In this document: positions 37,613 through 45,360 of the stretch, piece by piece
Position numbering within the stretch: the first letter of the stretch is position 1
Layout: each line of letters begins with the position of its first letter
Assembly: GCA_046349395.1 (NCBI GenBank)
Contig: JAXMCK010000006.1
Coordinates: forward strand, 1-64,000
Source: JAXMCK01 sp046349395
Lineage (GTDB): Bacteria > Pseudomonadota > Alphaproteobacteria > Geminicoccales > Geminicoccaceae
Length of the DNA stretch: 64,000 nucleotides
Direction: 5' to 3'
The notes under the pieces: generated by a model
The model's database searches: none
What the model saw: the letters and a program-made list of their open reading frames with translations, nothing else
Told to the model about the DNA's origin: nothing
Program-made: the position numbers and the translations under genes

Positions 37613-38073
37613 GGGACGACATAATAGAAAATCGTGTCGCCATCTGGGGACCGGTCGATCGGTAACCCGGGATTTCCGGGGATATTCCCAGGCGGTTTCG
37701 GGATAAGACCCAGCAAACCCGCGGGATTCGGGGCGGGCTTCACAGGGCATTGAAGGGGCGTGGAGGCGGCTTCCGAGGGGAGCTGCAGGGGGAGGCCCGC
37801 GACATAATTCGAAGGCCCCTTTCGGGGCGCTGGCGGGCGGGCCGGCTGACCAGGTGCGGGGCGGAATCCAGCAGGCGTGCGGGTCGGCGCCGGGTAGGAC
37901 GCGGTTCCGCACCGATTCTCGGACACAATTGCGGCCCCAAAAGGGGCCACCCCCGGAAACGTGTCGTCGTCAGCAACGGCGCGGCATCGGCGCCCGCGAC
38001 ATAATTATGTCGCGCCCTGAAAGGGGCCACCCCATGCCCCAAAAGGGGCCACCCCCGAATTATGTCGTCGGCC
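37613..38073. repeat. Cluster of inverted and direct repeats of two motifs
   Basis: Motif A, (G)CGACATAATT, occurs forward at 37617-37626 (last base A), 37800-37809 and 37997-38006, and reversed at 38003-38012 and 38058-38067. Motif B, AAAGGGGCCACCCC, occurs at about 37940-37953, 38019-38032 and 38042-38055, with an inverted relative GGCCCCTTTCGGGGC near 37815. Motifs A and B alternate. No protein is supported in 37566-38322. The layout resembles multi-site transposase or recombinase binding ends, for example of IS21-like elements, but no transposase is adjacent. Function unknown. Confidence 0.7.
37995..38014. repeat. Perfect 20-base palindrome
   Basis: CGCGACATAATTATGTCGCG is a perfect palindrome made by two facing copies of motif A. 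It is AT-rich at its centre and could be a dimer binding site. It is immediately followed by a copy of motif B. Confidence 0.85.
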
Positions 38074-38322
38074 GTATCGAGGCGTTTTCGAGGAACGGCG
38101 TCCCATCCCTCTCATGCACGCGAAGGTTGTGTCGATTGCGGCGACGACTGGCGCCTGGCGGCCACCCCGCATCCCGGTGCCGAGCTGCTAGGCACGACGG
38201 GTCAGATTGAGAAATTGCGCATTTGCGCATTCCTCAAAATCCCGAGGCGAGTCCCGCGTTAACGCAAGTCGAGAAGCGCCTTGCGTTTTCGTCGCGCCGG
38301 CCGGCGTGCGGCCCAGCAGAGA

Positions 38323-38604
38323 TCAGTGCAGAGACGTAGGACGCCCGGGCGGGCAGGCGACCAGCTCGACGAGCAGGGTCAGGGCGGCGGCGTCGGGGTT
38401 GAAGGTCACGGGTCTGCCACAGCGGCGGCTCATGATCATGCCGAGCTGCGGGGCGACGGCGGCGAAGGCGGTGCGTGCGTCTTGATGCGCCGCGCACAGC
38501 CCGGGCACCGCCGTGGACGTAAAGAAGTGCGCGCCGTCGACCAGGTCGTGGCGGACGCTCACCGTTTCGCCTGCATCGGACGTCCAGAAGCAGTAGGTTG
38601 ACAT
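38323..38604 (-). CDS. Hypothetical protein, possible accessory gene
   Basis: 93 aa from MSTYCFWTSD with an excellent GAGGAGG site; longer upstream frames lack support. A compact mixed protein (VSVRHDLVDGAHFFTSTAVP, MIMSRRCGRPVTFNPDAAAL) with no membrane helix and no family I recognise. It is divergent from the gene at 38681. It lies between the repeat cluster and the prophage repressor, so it may be cargo of the element or ordinary accessory DNA. The 249 bases between the repeats and this stop codon hold nothing supported. Confidence 0.6.
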   Translation of the reverse strand: MSTYCFWTSDAGETVSVRHDLVDGAHFFTSTAVPGLCAAHQDARTAFAAVAPQLGMIMSRRCGRPVTFNPDAAALTLLVELVACPPGRPTSLH

Positions 38605-38680
38605 CGGCCCTCCTCGTCGCTGGCGGCCCAGCATAGACCTGCTACGGTCGTCTCCATAATTCAACCATGGAGACGGGACG

Positions 38681-39241
38681 ATGAGCGGTTGGGAGGTCGA
38701 CACCAGCAAAGAGGCGTGGACTAGGCGCGCCAAAGCAGCCTGCGAATGGCGTGGGCTCGCTCAGCCGGAGGCGGCATCCTGGATAGGTGAGTTGGTGCGC
38801 GATAACGACAGTGAAGGAGCGCGCGACGGCGGCAGGGTCATCAGGTGCCACGGCGGCGAAATGACGGCCGAAGATGTTGCAGGGCTAGGACTTCGGAAAG
38901 GCATCCGGATCGGCTGGATTTACTGGCACGCCCTCACCGACAAAGGACGTCTCGACCCGATCGGATCCTCGGAGCTGCTCTACTGTGGCACCATGTTCCG
39001 CTTCTATCGGGAGCGGGATTGGGCGGGCTTCCTCAGACTAAGGGTCGAGGAGGTCCAGTTCATCGCCACTCGGGATAATCGAACGTGCCGAGTTGGATTT
39101 GACGCCCATGGTCGGACTTTCCCGCTTGGGCAGGCAATGACGATCCCGCTCCCGGAGTGCGACGCCGAGCACTGCCTTTGCTTTTACATGACGTACAAGG
39201 ATCGTCGCGGCCGCGTCCGGGACAGGGCGCACTACGACTGA
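38681..39241 (+). CDS. Hypothetical protein
   Basis: 186 aa. The frame is open with ordinary amino-acid composition, GACGGGA upstream and balanced codon use, less GC-rich than the host genes. Recognisable only as a soluble alpha/beta protein (GLRKGIRIGWIYWHALTDKG, LYCGTMFRFYRERDW, HCLCFYMTYKDRRGR) with several Cys and Trp. No family recognised. Probably accessory, left of the prophage repressor. Confidence 0.6.
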   Translation: MSGWEVDTSKEAWTRRAKAACEWRGLAQPEAASWIGELVRDNDSEGARDGGRVIRCHGGEMTAEDVAGLGLRKGIRIGWIYWHALTDKGRLDPIGSSELLYCGTMFRFYRERDWAGFLRLRVEEVQFIATRDNRTCRVGFDAHGRTFPLGQAMTIPLPECDAEHCLCFYMTYKDRRGRVRDRAHYD

Positions 39242-39298
39242 GTTTGATGGTTGCTTTGGGCTGAGGGACGAGGATCAAGCGGGGCTTTAGATTCCCCG

Positions 39299-39583
39299 TT
39301 AGATTGCAGCCGGAGAAGCATATTCCCCGACCGTGAGATGCCGTAGGCCTGTCACGAGATTGTTGATCAGGTGAAGCTCCGTCTCCTCGGGAGCCATCAT
39401 ATCCGGGTGCAGCAGTTCGCGCAGTAGCTCAGCCTGCGCAAGACATTCGGGAAGGGTAGCGGGTCTTGTGCGCGCGATACGGTCGACGAGCTGAAGGAAT
39501 TCTTCAGTCTCGACGAGACCTCTCTCACGCATAGCGTCAACTTCGGCTTTCCAAATCGCGTGTCGATCAATGCTTCTCGGCAT
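39299..39583 (-). CDS. Hypothetical small helical protein
   Basis: 94 aa, ATG after a strong AGGAGG, TAA stop. Predominantly helical and acidic (WKAEVDAMRERGLVETEEFLQLVDRIART, LAQAELLRELLHPDMM). It lacks recognised domains. It lies downstream of and on the same strand as the phage repressor, where lysogeny or accessory genes of Mu-like phages are often found. Confidence 0.6.
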   Translation of the reverse strand: MPRSIDRHAIWKAEVDAMRERGLVETEEFLQLVDRIARTRPATLPECLAQAELLRELLHPDMMAPEETELHLINNLVTGLRHLTVGEYASPAAI

Positions 39584-39631
39584 GCCCCGCCTCCTACTAG
39601 TCGGAGCATCGTCGCATTGCTTGTCGGGTGG

Positions 39632-39925
39632 TCAAGCCCCGTTCGAGATGTCGGGAGGCGAGACGATCAATAGCTGATAGGCATCAGCCGACAGCCCCTT
39701 CGGATCACCGAAGAGCAGCCAGTCGGACGTGACCCCGAGGGTGTGGCAGAGCCGGTAAGCCTCAGGCGTACGGGGCCATGCGACACCTTGCTCCCACTTC
39801 TTCAAGCGCTCGCGATCGAGGTCCAAAGCCTTGGCGAGAGCCCGCAGGCTGGTGAAGCCCCGAGCCACGCGGGCCAAGCGGAGCCGGGCTGCGAAGCCGG
39901 CCAGGAGCTGCGAATGCGACTGCAT
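39632..39925 (-). CDS. Phage XRE-family repressor
   Basis: 97 aa from MQSHSQLL. The HTH is GFTSLRALAKALDLDRERLKKWEQG, followed by WPRTPEAYRLCHTLGVTSDWLLFGD, the usual end of lambda-type Cro/CI-like repressors of this kind. It is transcribed away from the early operon, with dyads at 39950-39978 and 39994-40014 between. It likely maintains lysogeny in place of Mu c. No C-terminal protease domain, so induction would not be by simple RecA-stimulated self-cleavage. Confidence 0.85.
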   Translation of the reverse strand: MQSHSQLLAGFAARLRLARVARGFTSLRALAKALDLDRERLKKWEQGVAWPRTPEAYRLCHTLGVTSDWLLFGDPKGLSADAYQLLIVSPPDISNGA

Positions 39926-39949
39926 GAGCGCATCATGCCGTCCGCCCAG

Positions 39950-39978
39950 CCGGGGAAAAAGCCTCCCTAAATCCCCGG
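39950..39978. promoter_or_regulatory. Phage operator dyad 1
   Basis: CCGGGGA and TCCCCGG form a perfect 7-base inverted repeat with a 15-base spacer, 25 bases upstream of the repressor start. The half-site GGGGA is shared with dyad 2 at 39994-40014. Confidence 0.55.
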
Positions 39979-39988
39979 ATGAAGGCGC

Positions 39989-40017
39989 TTGACCTGGGGA
40001 ATGAGAATCCCCAGTAT
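39989..40017 (+). promoter_or_regulatory. Early promoter with embedded operator dyad 2
   Basis: TTGACC (39989-39994) and CAGTAT (40012-40017) are 17 bases apart and form a plausible sigma-70-type promoter. Between them, CTGGGGA and TCCCCAG (39994-40014) make a perfect 7-base dyad with a 7-base spacer, so repressor binding would block RNA polymerase. Transcription would start near 40024, at the ATG of the Cro-like gene. Confidence 0.6.
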
Positions 40018-40024
40018 CGCCGGC

Positions 40025-40309
40025 ATGTGGAGATTCATCAAATCCTTCGGCGCCGAAATGGGCATCAAGGCCGAAGCCATGAAGAAGTGGCGGCGGAACG
40101 GCGTGCCCCATCGCTGGCGGCTGCCGCTGCTCCGCATGGCGGCCGAGCGCGGCGTTGCGCTCAGCGAACGGGACTTCGAAGCGGCGTCGTTGCGCCAAGT
40201 CAGTCTGAGGCAAGGTCGGCACTCCTCTGAGGGTGCCGAGGGTGAGCCTCGCAAGGGTGCGCGCGGTGCCGTGCGCCGGTCAAGAGGCAGAAAGGCCGGT
40301 GCAGCGTGA
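40025..40309 (+). CDS. Cro/YdaS-like phage regulator
   Basis: 94 aa from ATG 40025. The family core is IKSFGAEMGIKAEAMKKWRRNGVPHRWRLPLLRMA, the YdaS/Cro-like HTH with its RGVP-type turn; the C-terminus is Arg/Gly-rich. An ATG at 40001 is in frame, but it lies upstream of the predicted transcription start, and ATG 40025 would be at or next to the 5' end of the mRNA, suggesting leaderless translation. It probably antagonises the repressor, like Mu Ner. Confidence 0.78.
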   Translation: MWRFIKSFGAEMGIKAEAMKKWRRNGVPHRWRLPLLRMAAERGVALSERDFEAASLRQVSLRQGRHSSEGAEGEPRKGARGAVRRSRGRKAGAA

Positions 40310-40602
40310 ACGATGTACCGGGTGACATTCCTCACAGCACACCGACAGAGGGCACAGTGATGATCGACGGCACGGCCGGCGCTCGTCTTCGCTCGTTCAT
40401 CGAGCGGCTGGAAAATCTCGACGAGCAGCGGCGCGATCTGGTCACGACGATTGCCGACGTCTTCGCCGAGGCGAAGGGCGAGGGCTTCGACGTCGGCACG
40501 ATGCGCCGGGTGCTGAAGCTCCGGAAGATGAAGCCCCACAAGCGGGCCGAGGCCGAGGAGCTGCTCGACGTCTACGTCGCGGCCCTGGGGATGGCGCCAT
40601 GA
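40306..40602 (+). CDS. DUF2312 / GapR-like DNA-binding protein
   Basis: 98 aa from GTG overlapping the previous stop (GTGA); ATG 40360 with GAGGG upstream would give the compact 80-aa family form. The sequence RLRSFIERLENLDEQRRDLVTTI ... FAEAKGEGFDVGTMRRVLKLRKM matches DUF2312, whose chromosomal member GapR binds overtwisted DNA in alphaproteobacteria. In a phage it may act in replication/transposition or compete with host GapR. Confidence 0.88.
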   Translation: MNDVPGDIPHSTPTEGTVMIDGTAGARLRSFIERLENLDEQRRDLVTTIADVFAEAKGEGFDVGTMRRVLKLRKMKPHKRAEAEELLDVYVAALGMAP

Positions 40603-40913
40603 GCAAGTCCATCTGGGCGCGCCTCGGCGACTTCCTCATGGGGGACTTGCCGGCCGAGGACCGGCCGAAGCTGAGTGCCGCGGCCTCGGCCATCTGCAGC
40701 GAGCGGCGCCTGCGCGAACGGGTCGACGAGCTGCTGCGGGCCAACAACGAGCTGACGAACAAGAACCGCGAGCTGGACGCCGAAGCGCGCATCGGGCGGG
40801 CCTTCAAGGAGGCGTTGAAGGCCGCACGGGCCGAGGAGCCCTCGGCCGTGATCCGGGGCGTCAGCTTCGGGCCGGGCGACACGATCCCCCGCCCCCGCGC
40901 GATCGCCGAGTAG
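40599..40913 (+). CDS. Small phage protein with coiled coil
   Basis: 104 aa, overlapping the previous gene by ATGA. The middle (RRLRERVDELLRANNELTNKNRELDAEARIGRAF) is a clear coiled coil with heptad Leu. Nothing else recognised. It belongs to the early operon. Confidence 0.7.
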   Translation: MSKSIWARLGDFLMGDLPAEDRPKLSAAASAICSERRLRERVDELLRANNELTNKNRELDAEARIGRAFKEALKAARAEEPSAVIRGVSFGPGDTIPRPRAIAE

Positions 40914-40926
40914 CCGGACGACCGCC

Positions 40927-41370
40927 ATGCGCGCCGCGCGCAAGAGATCCGGGCCCAGCTCAGCCCTGCCCACGAAAGAGGCCCGGAACGGGCCGGAGGC
41001 TCCTGCCGGCCTCCGGCCCACCCTTCGCGAGGCGTGGTGCGTTCCGCTGCACATCGTGCTCGGGCTCGATCTGCCCGGCTTTCCGCAGGACCCCGACGAG
41101 TTCCTGCGTTGGTGCTGCGAGCTGTTCACCATCTGCGACGACGAGGACGGCTATCTCTGGCTCGATCTGCGGGAGGTGATGGCGCTGCTGCCGCTGGAGG
41201 CCGCGACATCGGCCTTCAACCGTGTCACGCGGCTCAATCCTCTCTTCGCGGTCGAGCTGTGCCGGGCCGACCCGAAGATCGCCAAGCTCCTCGCCCCCTA
41301 CGTGAAGCGCGTCCGGCCGGCCGCGGAGCGCCGCGGACCCGGCGGCGGCCGGCGGTTGCGGGGCTACTGA
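40927..41370 (+). CDS. Hypothetical early phage protein
   Basis: 147 aa. A basic N-terminus is followed by a helical core (LHIVLGLDLPGFPQDPDEFLRWCCELFTICDDEDGYLWLDLREVMALLPLE) and an Arg/Gly-rich tail. No family recognised. It ends three bases before the transposase start codon, so it may be translated together with it. Confidence 0.65.
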   Translation: MRAARKRSGPSSALPTKEARNGPEAPAGLRPTLREAWCVPLHIVLGLDLPGFPQDPDEFLRWCCELFTICDDEDGYLWLDLREVMALLPLEAATSAFNRVTRLNPLFAVELCRADPKIAKLLAPYVKRVRPAAERRGPGGGRRLRGY

Positions 41371-41373
41371 GCC

Positions 41374-43401
41374 ATGCTGGCCGACCCGCTGTGGCGCAGC
41401 GCCAATCAGCTGCAGGGCCTGCCCGGGATGCCGAAGCGGCGCGAGCACTGCCGGCGGAAGGCCCGCAACGCAGGCTACATCTCGCGGCAGCACCCGACGC
41501 GTCGGAACGCGCTGCAATGGTACGTCGGGAGCCTGCCGACCGAGACGATCGCGGCGATCGGGCAGGAGCAGCTCGCGGCGATGGGCGAGATGCAGACCTC
41601 ATGCGGGGCCCTGTCGCGCCTCTTGCAGGAGCGCGGGCAGCCGGGGCTGCCGGCGTTCACCGGCATCCACCACCCGCAGCCGACCTACGTCGCCGCCCCG
41701 GCGCAAGCCCTTGAAATCGCCCCTCCATTCCCGACGGAAAAATCGACATCCCCGCCGAAGGAGCCGGCCGTGCGCAGCCTGGAGCCGGGGGCGCGACGAG
41801 GCCCCAAGCCGTTCGAGGATCGCGATCCGGAGGCCTGGGCGAAGCTCAAGGAGATCGTCGGGTACCGCGCGCATATCCGGGGCAACCAGGTGGCGGAGAT
41901 GATGGAGGCGGCGCTGGGCCGCCCCTTCTGCACCCGGACGATCCAGCGGGCGGTGCAGCGATTCAAGGCGACCTCCGTCTACGAGGCCCTGCAGAGCCCC
42001 GACAAATGGCGTGGCCGGCGGATGCCGGCCTTCGGCGACCAGGCGGCCGAGATCACCCGGCCGAACCAGCTGTGGCAGGCGGATGCCAGCCCGTCCGACG
42101 TGATGCTGCAGGAAGGCCGCTACACGATCATCTCGACCCAGGACGTCTGGACGCGGCGGGTGCGCTTCCTCGCCGTGCCGACCTCCTCGGGCGAGCGGGT
42201 CGGTGTGGCGTGGCGGCGCTGCCTCCTGGAGTGGGGCGTGCCCGACACGATCAAGATCGACAACGGCAAGGACTTCGTCTCGCGGCATATCCAGATGTTG
42301 CTGAACGGGCTGCAGATCGAGGCCGACGTCTCCGCCCCGTTCCGGCCCGATCAGAAGGGCTTCGTCGAGCGGCTGTTCCGCACGCTGTTCCACGATCTGG
42401 TCGAGCTGCTGCCGGGCTATGTCGGCCACAATGTCGCCGACCGGCAGGAGCTGCGCAGCCGCCAGAGCTTCGCCAATCGCCTGATGAAGCGCTCTGCCGG
42501 ACCGGTCGAGGTCCCGCTCGGCCGGGCCCAGTTCCAGCAGTTCCTCGACGACTGGGCGACCGCCCGCTACGGCATGAAGGTCCATCGCGGCATCGGCTGC
42601 GCGCCCGAGCTGAAGATCGCCGAGTATCGCGGCGAGATCCGCCGAGTCGCCGACGAGCGGGCACTCGACCTGCTGCTAGCGCCGGTCGCCGGCAGGGACG
42701 GTATCCGCACCGTGCAGAAGCACGGCATCGAGGTCGACCGCCGCATCTACATCTCTCGGCTGCTGGGCCCGCACATCGGCCGCAAGGTCCTGCTGCGGCA
42801 GGACTGGCACGAGCCCGACATGCTGCACGTCTTCGACGCGCATAGCGGGGCCTTCATCGACCAGGCGGTGGCGATCGACGCCATCACCAACGACCAGCAG
42901 CGGCAGATCGCGATCGCCGCCCGTCGCCTCGCCCACGACACCGTCGCCGGCGAGCGCCGCAAGATCCTGGCCGACGGCAGGAAGAGCGGCGTCGCCGAGC
43001 TGCCGACGACGATGATGGCGCGGGCGGTGGAGAAGCGCGACCGGATCGCCCGGCTGCCGAACAAGCACGTCATCCACACCACTCCCGGGCTGGAGCAGGC
43101 CGAGGCCGCCCTGCAGGGCCGGCCGCCCGCACCCATGCCGTCGGCGCAATCGATGGCCGCCGCCGCCTATCTGTCCGCCGAGCCGGCGCGACGGCCGGCT
43201 CCGTCACGGCCGCGACCGGTCAGCCAGGGCGATCTCGACCGCGAGCGGGCCCGCCGCATCGAGCTGCAGGGCGAGCACGCCTCACCCGAGGACAAGGCCT
43301 GGTATGCGAAAGAGACGAGCACCGAGTCCGGCCGCATGCGGCTGCGGGTGATCGACGCCATCGACGAAGATCAATCGCCAAAGAAAAAGGCCGCCTCGTG
43401 A
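41374..43401 (+). CDS. Mu-type DDE transposase (MuA homologue)
   Basis: 675 aa. The integrase core begins near residue 230 (NQLWQADASPSDVML). The catalytic triad is Asp237, Asp296 (IKIDNGKDF) and Glu332 (KGFVERLFRT), a DD35E spacing as in MuA. The Mu-specific C-terminal beta domain follows (RKVLLRQDWHEPDMLHVFDAHSGAFIDQAV). The N-terminal part has an HTH-like region (KLKEIVGYRAHIRGNQVAEMM) for end binding. It joins phage ends to target DNA for replicative transposition. It is the first of the A-B pair. Confidence 0.95.
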   Translation: MLADPLWRSANQLQGLPGMPKRREHCRRKARNAGYISRQHPTRRNALQWYVGSLPTETIAAIGQEQLAAMGEMQTSCGALSRLLQERGQPGLPAFTGIHHPQPTYVAAPAQALEIAPPFPTEKSTSPPKEPAVRSLEPGARRGPKPFEDRDPEAWAKLKEIVGYRAHIRGNQVAEMMEAALGRPFCTRTIQRAVQRFKATSVYEALQSPDKWRGRRMPAFGDQAAEITRPNQLWQADASPSDVMLQEGRYTIISTQDVWTRRVRFLAVPTSSGERVGVAWRRCLLEWGVPDTIKIDNGKDFVSRHIQMLLNGLQIEADVSAPFRPDQKGFVERLFRTLFHDLVELLPGYVGHNVADRQELRSRQSFANRLMKRSAGPVEVPLGRAQFQQFLDDWATARYGMKVHRGIGCAPELKIAEYRGEIRRVADERALDLLLAPVAGRDGIRTVQKHGIEVDRRIYISRLLGPHIGRKVLLRQDWHEPDMLHVFDAHSGAFIDQAVAIDAITNDQQRQIAIAARRLAHDTVAGERRKILADGRKSGVAELPTTMMARAVEKRDRIARLPNKHVIHTTPGLEQAEAALQGRPPAPMPSAQSMAAAAYLSAEPARRPAPSRPRPVSQGDLDRERARRIELQGEHASPEDKAWYAKETSTESGRMRLRVIDAIDEDQSPKKKAAS

Positions 43402-43410
43402 AAGGCGGCC
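43389..43410 (+). terminator. Hairpin across the transposase stop codon
   Basis: GGCCGCC and GGCGGCC pair with the TGA stop in the loop, 17 bases before the next start codon. It may attenuate or pause between A and B rather than terminate fully, since no T-run follows. Confidence 0.4.
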
Positions 43411-43426
43411 AAGACGAGGTAAAGGA

Positions 43427-44188
43427 ATGCGCAACAAATTCTGCGTCACGTCGAATGTAGCGAGGTTTCTCGACGCCGTCGAGGCCGCGGAACGCCGCGG
43501 TGCCCCCGAGGCGTCCTGGGTGTGCGTCGTCGGCGATCCCGGCCACGGCAAGACCCGTGCAGCGCTGCGCTGGAGCGACGAGCACGACGCGATCCACCTC
43601 CGGCTGAAGCCCGAGGTCACGGCGACGTGGCTCCTGCGCGACGTCGCCCGCGAGCTGGGCCTGTCGGACGCCGAGATCGACCGTGCCCAGGGTCGCGAGA
43701 AGATCTTCCACAAATGCTTCGAGCGGCTGGCGGAGAGGCCGCGGCCGATCGTCATCGACGAGGCCGAGCACGCCGTCTCGGGCGGGGCGCACGCGCTGGA
43801 ATCGGTGCGCGCCCTCTCCGACCTCACCGAGATCCTGGTGGTGCTGGTCGGCCGGGCCGAGGTGCCGAAGCGGCTGCAGCGGCACCCGCAGCTCTGGAGC
43901 CGTGTCGCCGCCGTGGCGAAGTTCGAGCCCCTGCCGCTGCCGGACGTCACCCTGCTGCGCAGCCTACGCTGCGAGGTCGAGGTCGACCCGGCCGTGGACG
44001 AGATCCTGCTGACCCAGTCGGGCGGGCTCGCCCGGCAGGTGATGAACGGCATCGCCAACATCGAGCGGCTGGGCCTGACGCTGGAGCGCCGGGTCGACGC
44101 CGCCGACCTCGCCGGGATCACCATCGTGCGCGACCTCGGCACGGTGGCGGACGCCGCCGCCGAGCTGCAGCGCGGCAAACGGCGGTGA
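43427..44188 (+). CDS. AAA+ ATPase, transposition target-selection protein (MuB homologue)
   Basis: 253 aa, ATG after GAGG. Walker A is GDPGHGKT at 36-43 and Walker B is IVIDEAE at 108-114, with sensor-like VVLVGR and a winged C-terminal helix bundle. Position directly after the DD35E transposase and the AAA fold identify it as MuB-like: ATP-dependent DNA binding that delivers target DNA and gives immunity. It lacks the extra N-terminal HTH of enterobacterial MuB. Confidence 0.92.
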   Translation: MRNKFCVTSNVARFLDAVEAAERRGAPEASWVCVVGDPGHGKTRAALRWSDEHDAIHLRLKPEVTATWLLRDVARELGLSDAEIDRAQGREKIFHKCFERLAERPRPIVIDEAEHAVSGGAHALESVRALSDLTEILVVLVGRAEVPKRLQRHPQLWSRVAAVAKFEPLPLPDVTLLRSLRCEVEVDPAVDEILLTQSGGLARQVMNGIANIERLGLTLERRVDAADLAGITIVRDLGTVADAAAELQRGKRR

Positions 44189-44793
44189 GCCAGACACGTG
44201 TCCTGCGCGAGCTGGGGATCGCCGGCCGGGGGCTGTTCGCGCACGAGATCGCGGCAGCGACCGGCATCGAGAGCCGCGTGCTCTCGAACTTCCTGACCAG
44301 GCTCGTCGCCCGCGGGCTCGTCTCCCGGGTCGGCTTCGGCCACTACGAGCTGACCGAGGCGGGCCAGGAGGCCCACCGCGACCAGGTGGTGATCGGCGCC
44401 GGGCCCTGGCGCGGCGAGCGCACGGCCGTGCGCGAGCGACCGCGGCGCTCCTTGCGGGCGCGGGCGTGGCAGATGCTGCGCCGCGTGCGCAAGGCCAGCG
44501 TGCCCGAGCTCTTGGAGCTGCTCGACGCGCCGGACGCCGCCCACGGTGTGGAGCGCTATGTCCGGGCGCTGGCGGCCGGCGGCTATCTCCGCCGACTTCC
44601 GGTCCGTTACCCGGGCACCCATCCGAACAGCCGCGGCCATGTCCGCTGGCTTCTCGTCCACGACACGGGGCCGCAGGCCCCGGTGTGGCGCGCAAGTCGA
44701 AACGAGCTGCACGACCCGAACACCGGGAACGTGCGGCCGCTCGAACCCTCGGCCCGATCCGACCCTGAAAGGGCCACCCCATGTCCGATCTGA
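44185..44793 (+). CDS. Winged-helix phage DNA-binding protein
   Basis: 202 aa from GTG overlapping the MuB stop (GTGA). Two winged-helix-like units can be seen, LRELGIAGRGLFAHEIAAATGIESRVLSNFLTRLVARGLVS and RVRKASVPELLELLDAPDAAHGVERYVRALAAGGYL. Probably a regulator or replication accessory of the early operon. No exact family recognised. Confidence 0.75.
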   Translation: MSQTRVLRELGIAGRGLFAHEIAAATGIESRVLSNFLTRLVARGLVSRVGFGHYELTEAGQEAHRDQVVIGAGPWRGERTAVRERPRRSLRARAWQMLRRVRKASVPELLELLDAPDAAHGVERYVRALAAGGYLRRLPVRYPGTHPNSRGHVRWLLVHDTGPQAPVWRASRNELHDPNTGNVRPLEPSARSDPERATPCPI

Positions 44794-45143
44794 GCCCCTG
44801 GCTGGAGGAGCTGCGCGCCGCCTGTGCCGCGACCTCGCAGACCGAGGTGGCGCGCCGTCTCGGCTACTCCGCCTCGACGATCTCGATGGTCCTGAAAGGG
44901 ACCTACAACGGGGATCTCAAGCGCTTCTCGCAGGCCGTCGAAGGACTGCTGCTCTCGGCCGAGGTCGAGTGCCCGGTGCTGGAAACTATCCCCCGGCACC
45001 GCTGCGTCGCCGAGCAGAAACGCCAGGAAGCGCTGAAGTCACCCCTCTCGACCAATGCCACCCGGGTGCAGCTGTGGCGCTGGTGCCGCGGCCCCTGCCC
45101 CCACAGCCGGATCAGGAAGGGAGCCTCCGATGCTCAGCCGTGA
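44781..45143 (+). CDS. Phage HTH protein
   Basis: 120 aa. The HTH is TSQTEVARRLGYSASTISMVLKGTYNG, with the C-terminal region bearing two Cys pairs (RHRCVAEQKRQEAL, RWCRGPCPHS) that could bind zinc. Its start overlaps the previous gene by 13 bases and is immediately preceded by a copy of the repeat motif B (CCCTGAAAGGGCCACCCC at 44763-44780) also present at 38016. Function: probable early regulator. Confidence 0.78.
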   Translation: MSDLSPWLEELRAACAATSQTEVARRLGYSASTISMVLKGTYNGDLKRFSQAVEGLLLSAEVECPVLETIPRHRCVAEQKRQEALKSPLSTNATRVQLWRWCRGPCPHSRIRKGASDAQP

Positions 45144-45360
45144 TCTCGAAAGCCTGTCGGATTCGCTGCTGACCTACGTCATCGCGAACGCCGCGCTCGA
45201 CGGCGAGGCACTCCTGCACGTCACGCACACGCTGGACGAGATGGCGAAGCGTGCCCGGGCGCTGGAGGCGCTACCCGTGCCGGACGAGGCGAAGGTCGTC
45301 GACCTCGCCGCGCGGCGCCGGCCGGTGGTGCTGCAGCTCGTCGGCGGAGAGCCCGCATGA
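45130..45360 (+). CDS. Small acidic phage protein
   Basis: 76 aa, ATG after AAGGGAG, overlapping the preceding gene by 14 bases. Helical (SRDLESLSDSLLTYVIANAALDGEALLHVTHTLDEMAKRARALE) with a basic patch RRRPVVLQL. No family recognised. Confidence 0.65.
   Translation: MLSRDLESLSDSLLTYVIANAALDGEALLHVTHTLDEMAKRARALEALPVPDEAKVVDLAARRRPVVLQLVGGEPA

Noticed and set aside
37613..38073. Repeat cluster as a CRISPR array
   Set aside because: Repeats are short, in both orientations and unevenly spaced, with no unique uniform spacers and no cas genes.
37854..38210. Possible small protein encoded across the repeats
   Set aside because: Frames on both strands translate the repeats into Pro/Arg/Gly-rich sequence without a ribosome-binding site; the ATG at 38034 is part of a repeat unit.
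42006..42845. 279-codon rightward frame inside the transposase gene
   Set aside because: It overlaps the catalytic core in another phase and has Arg/Pro/Ala-biased sequence.
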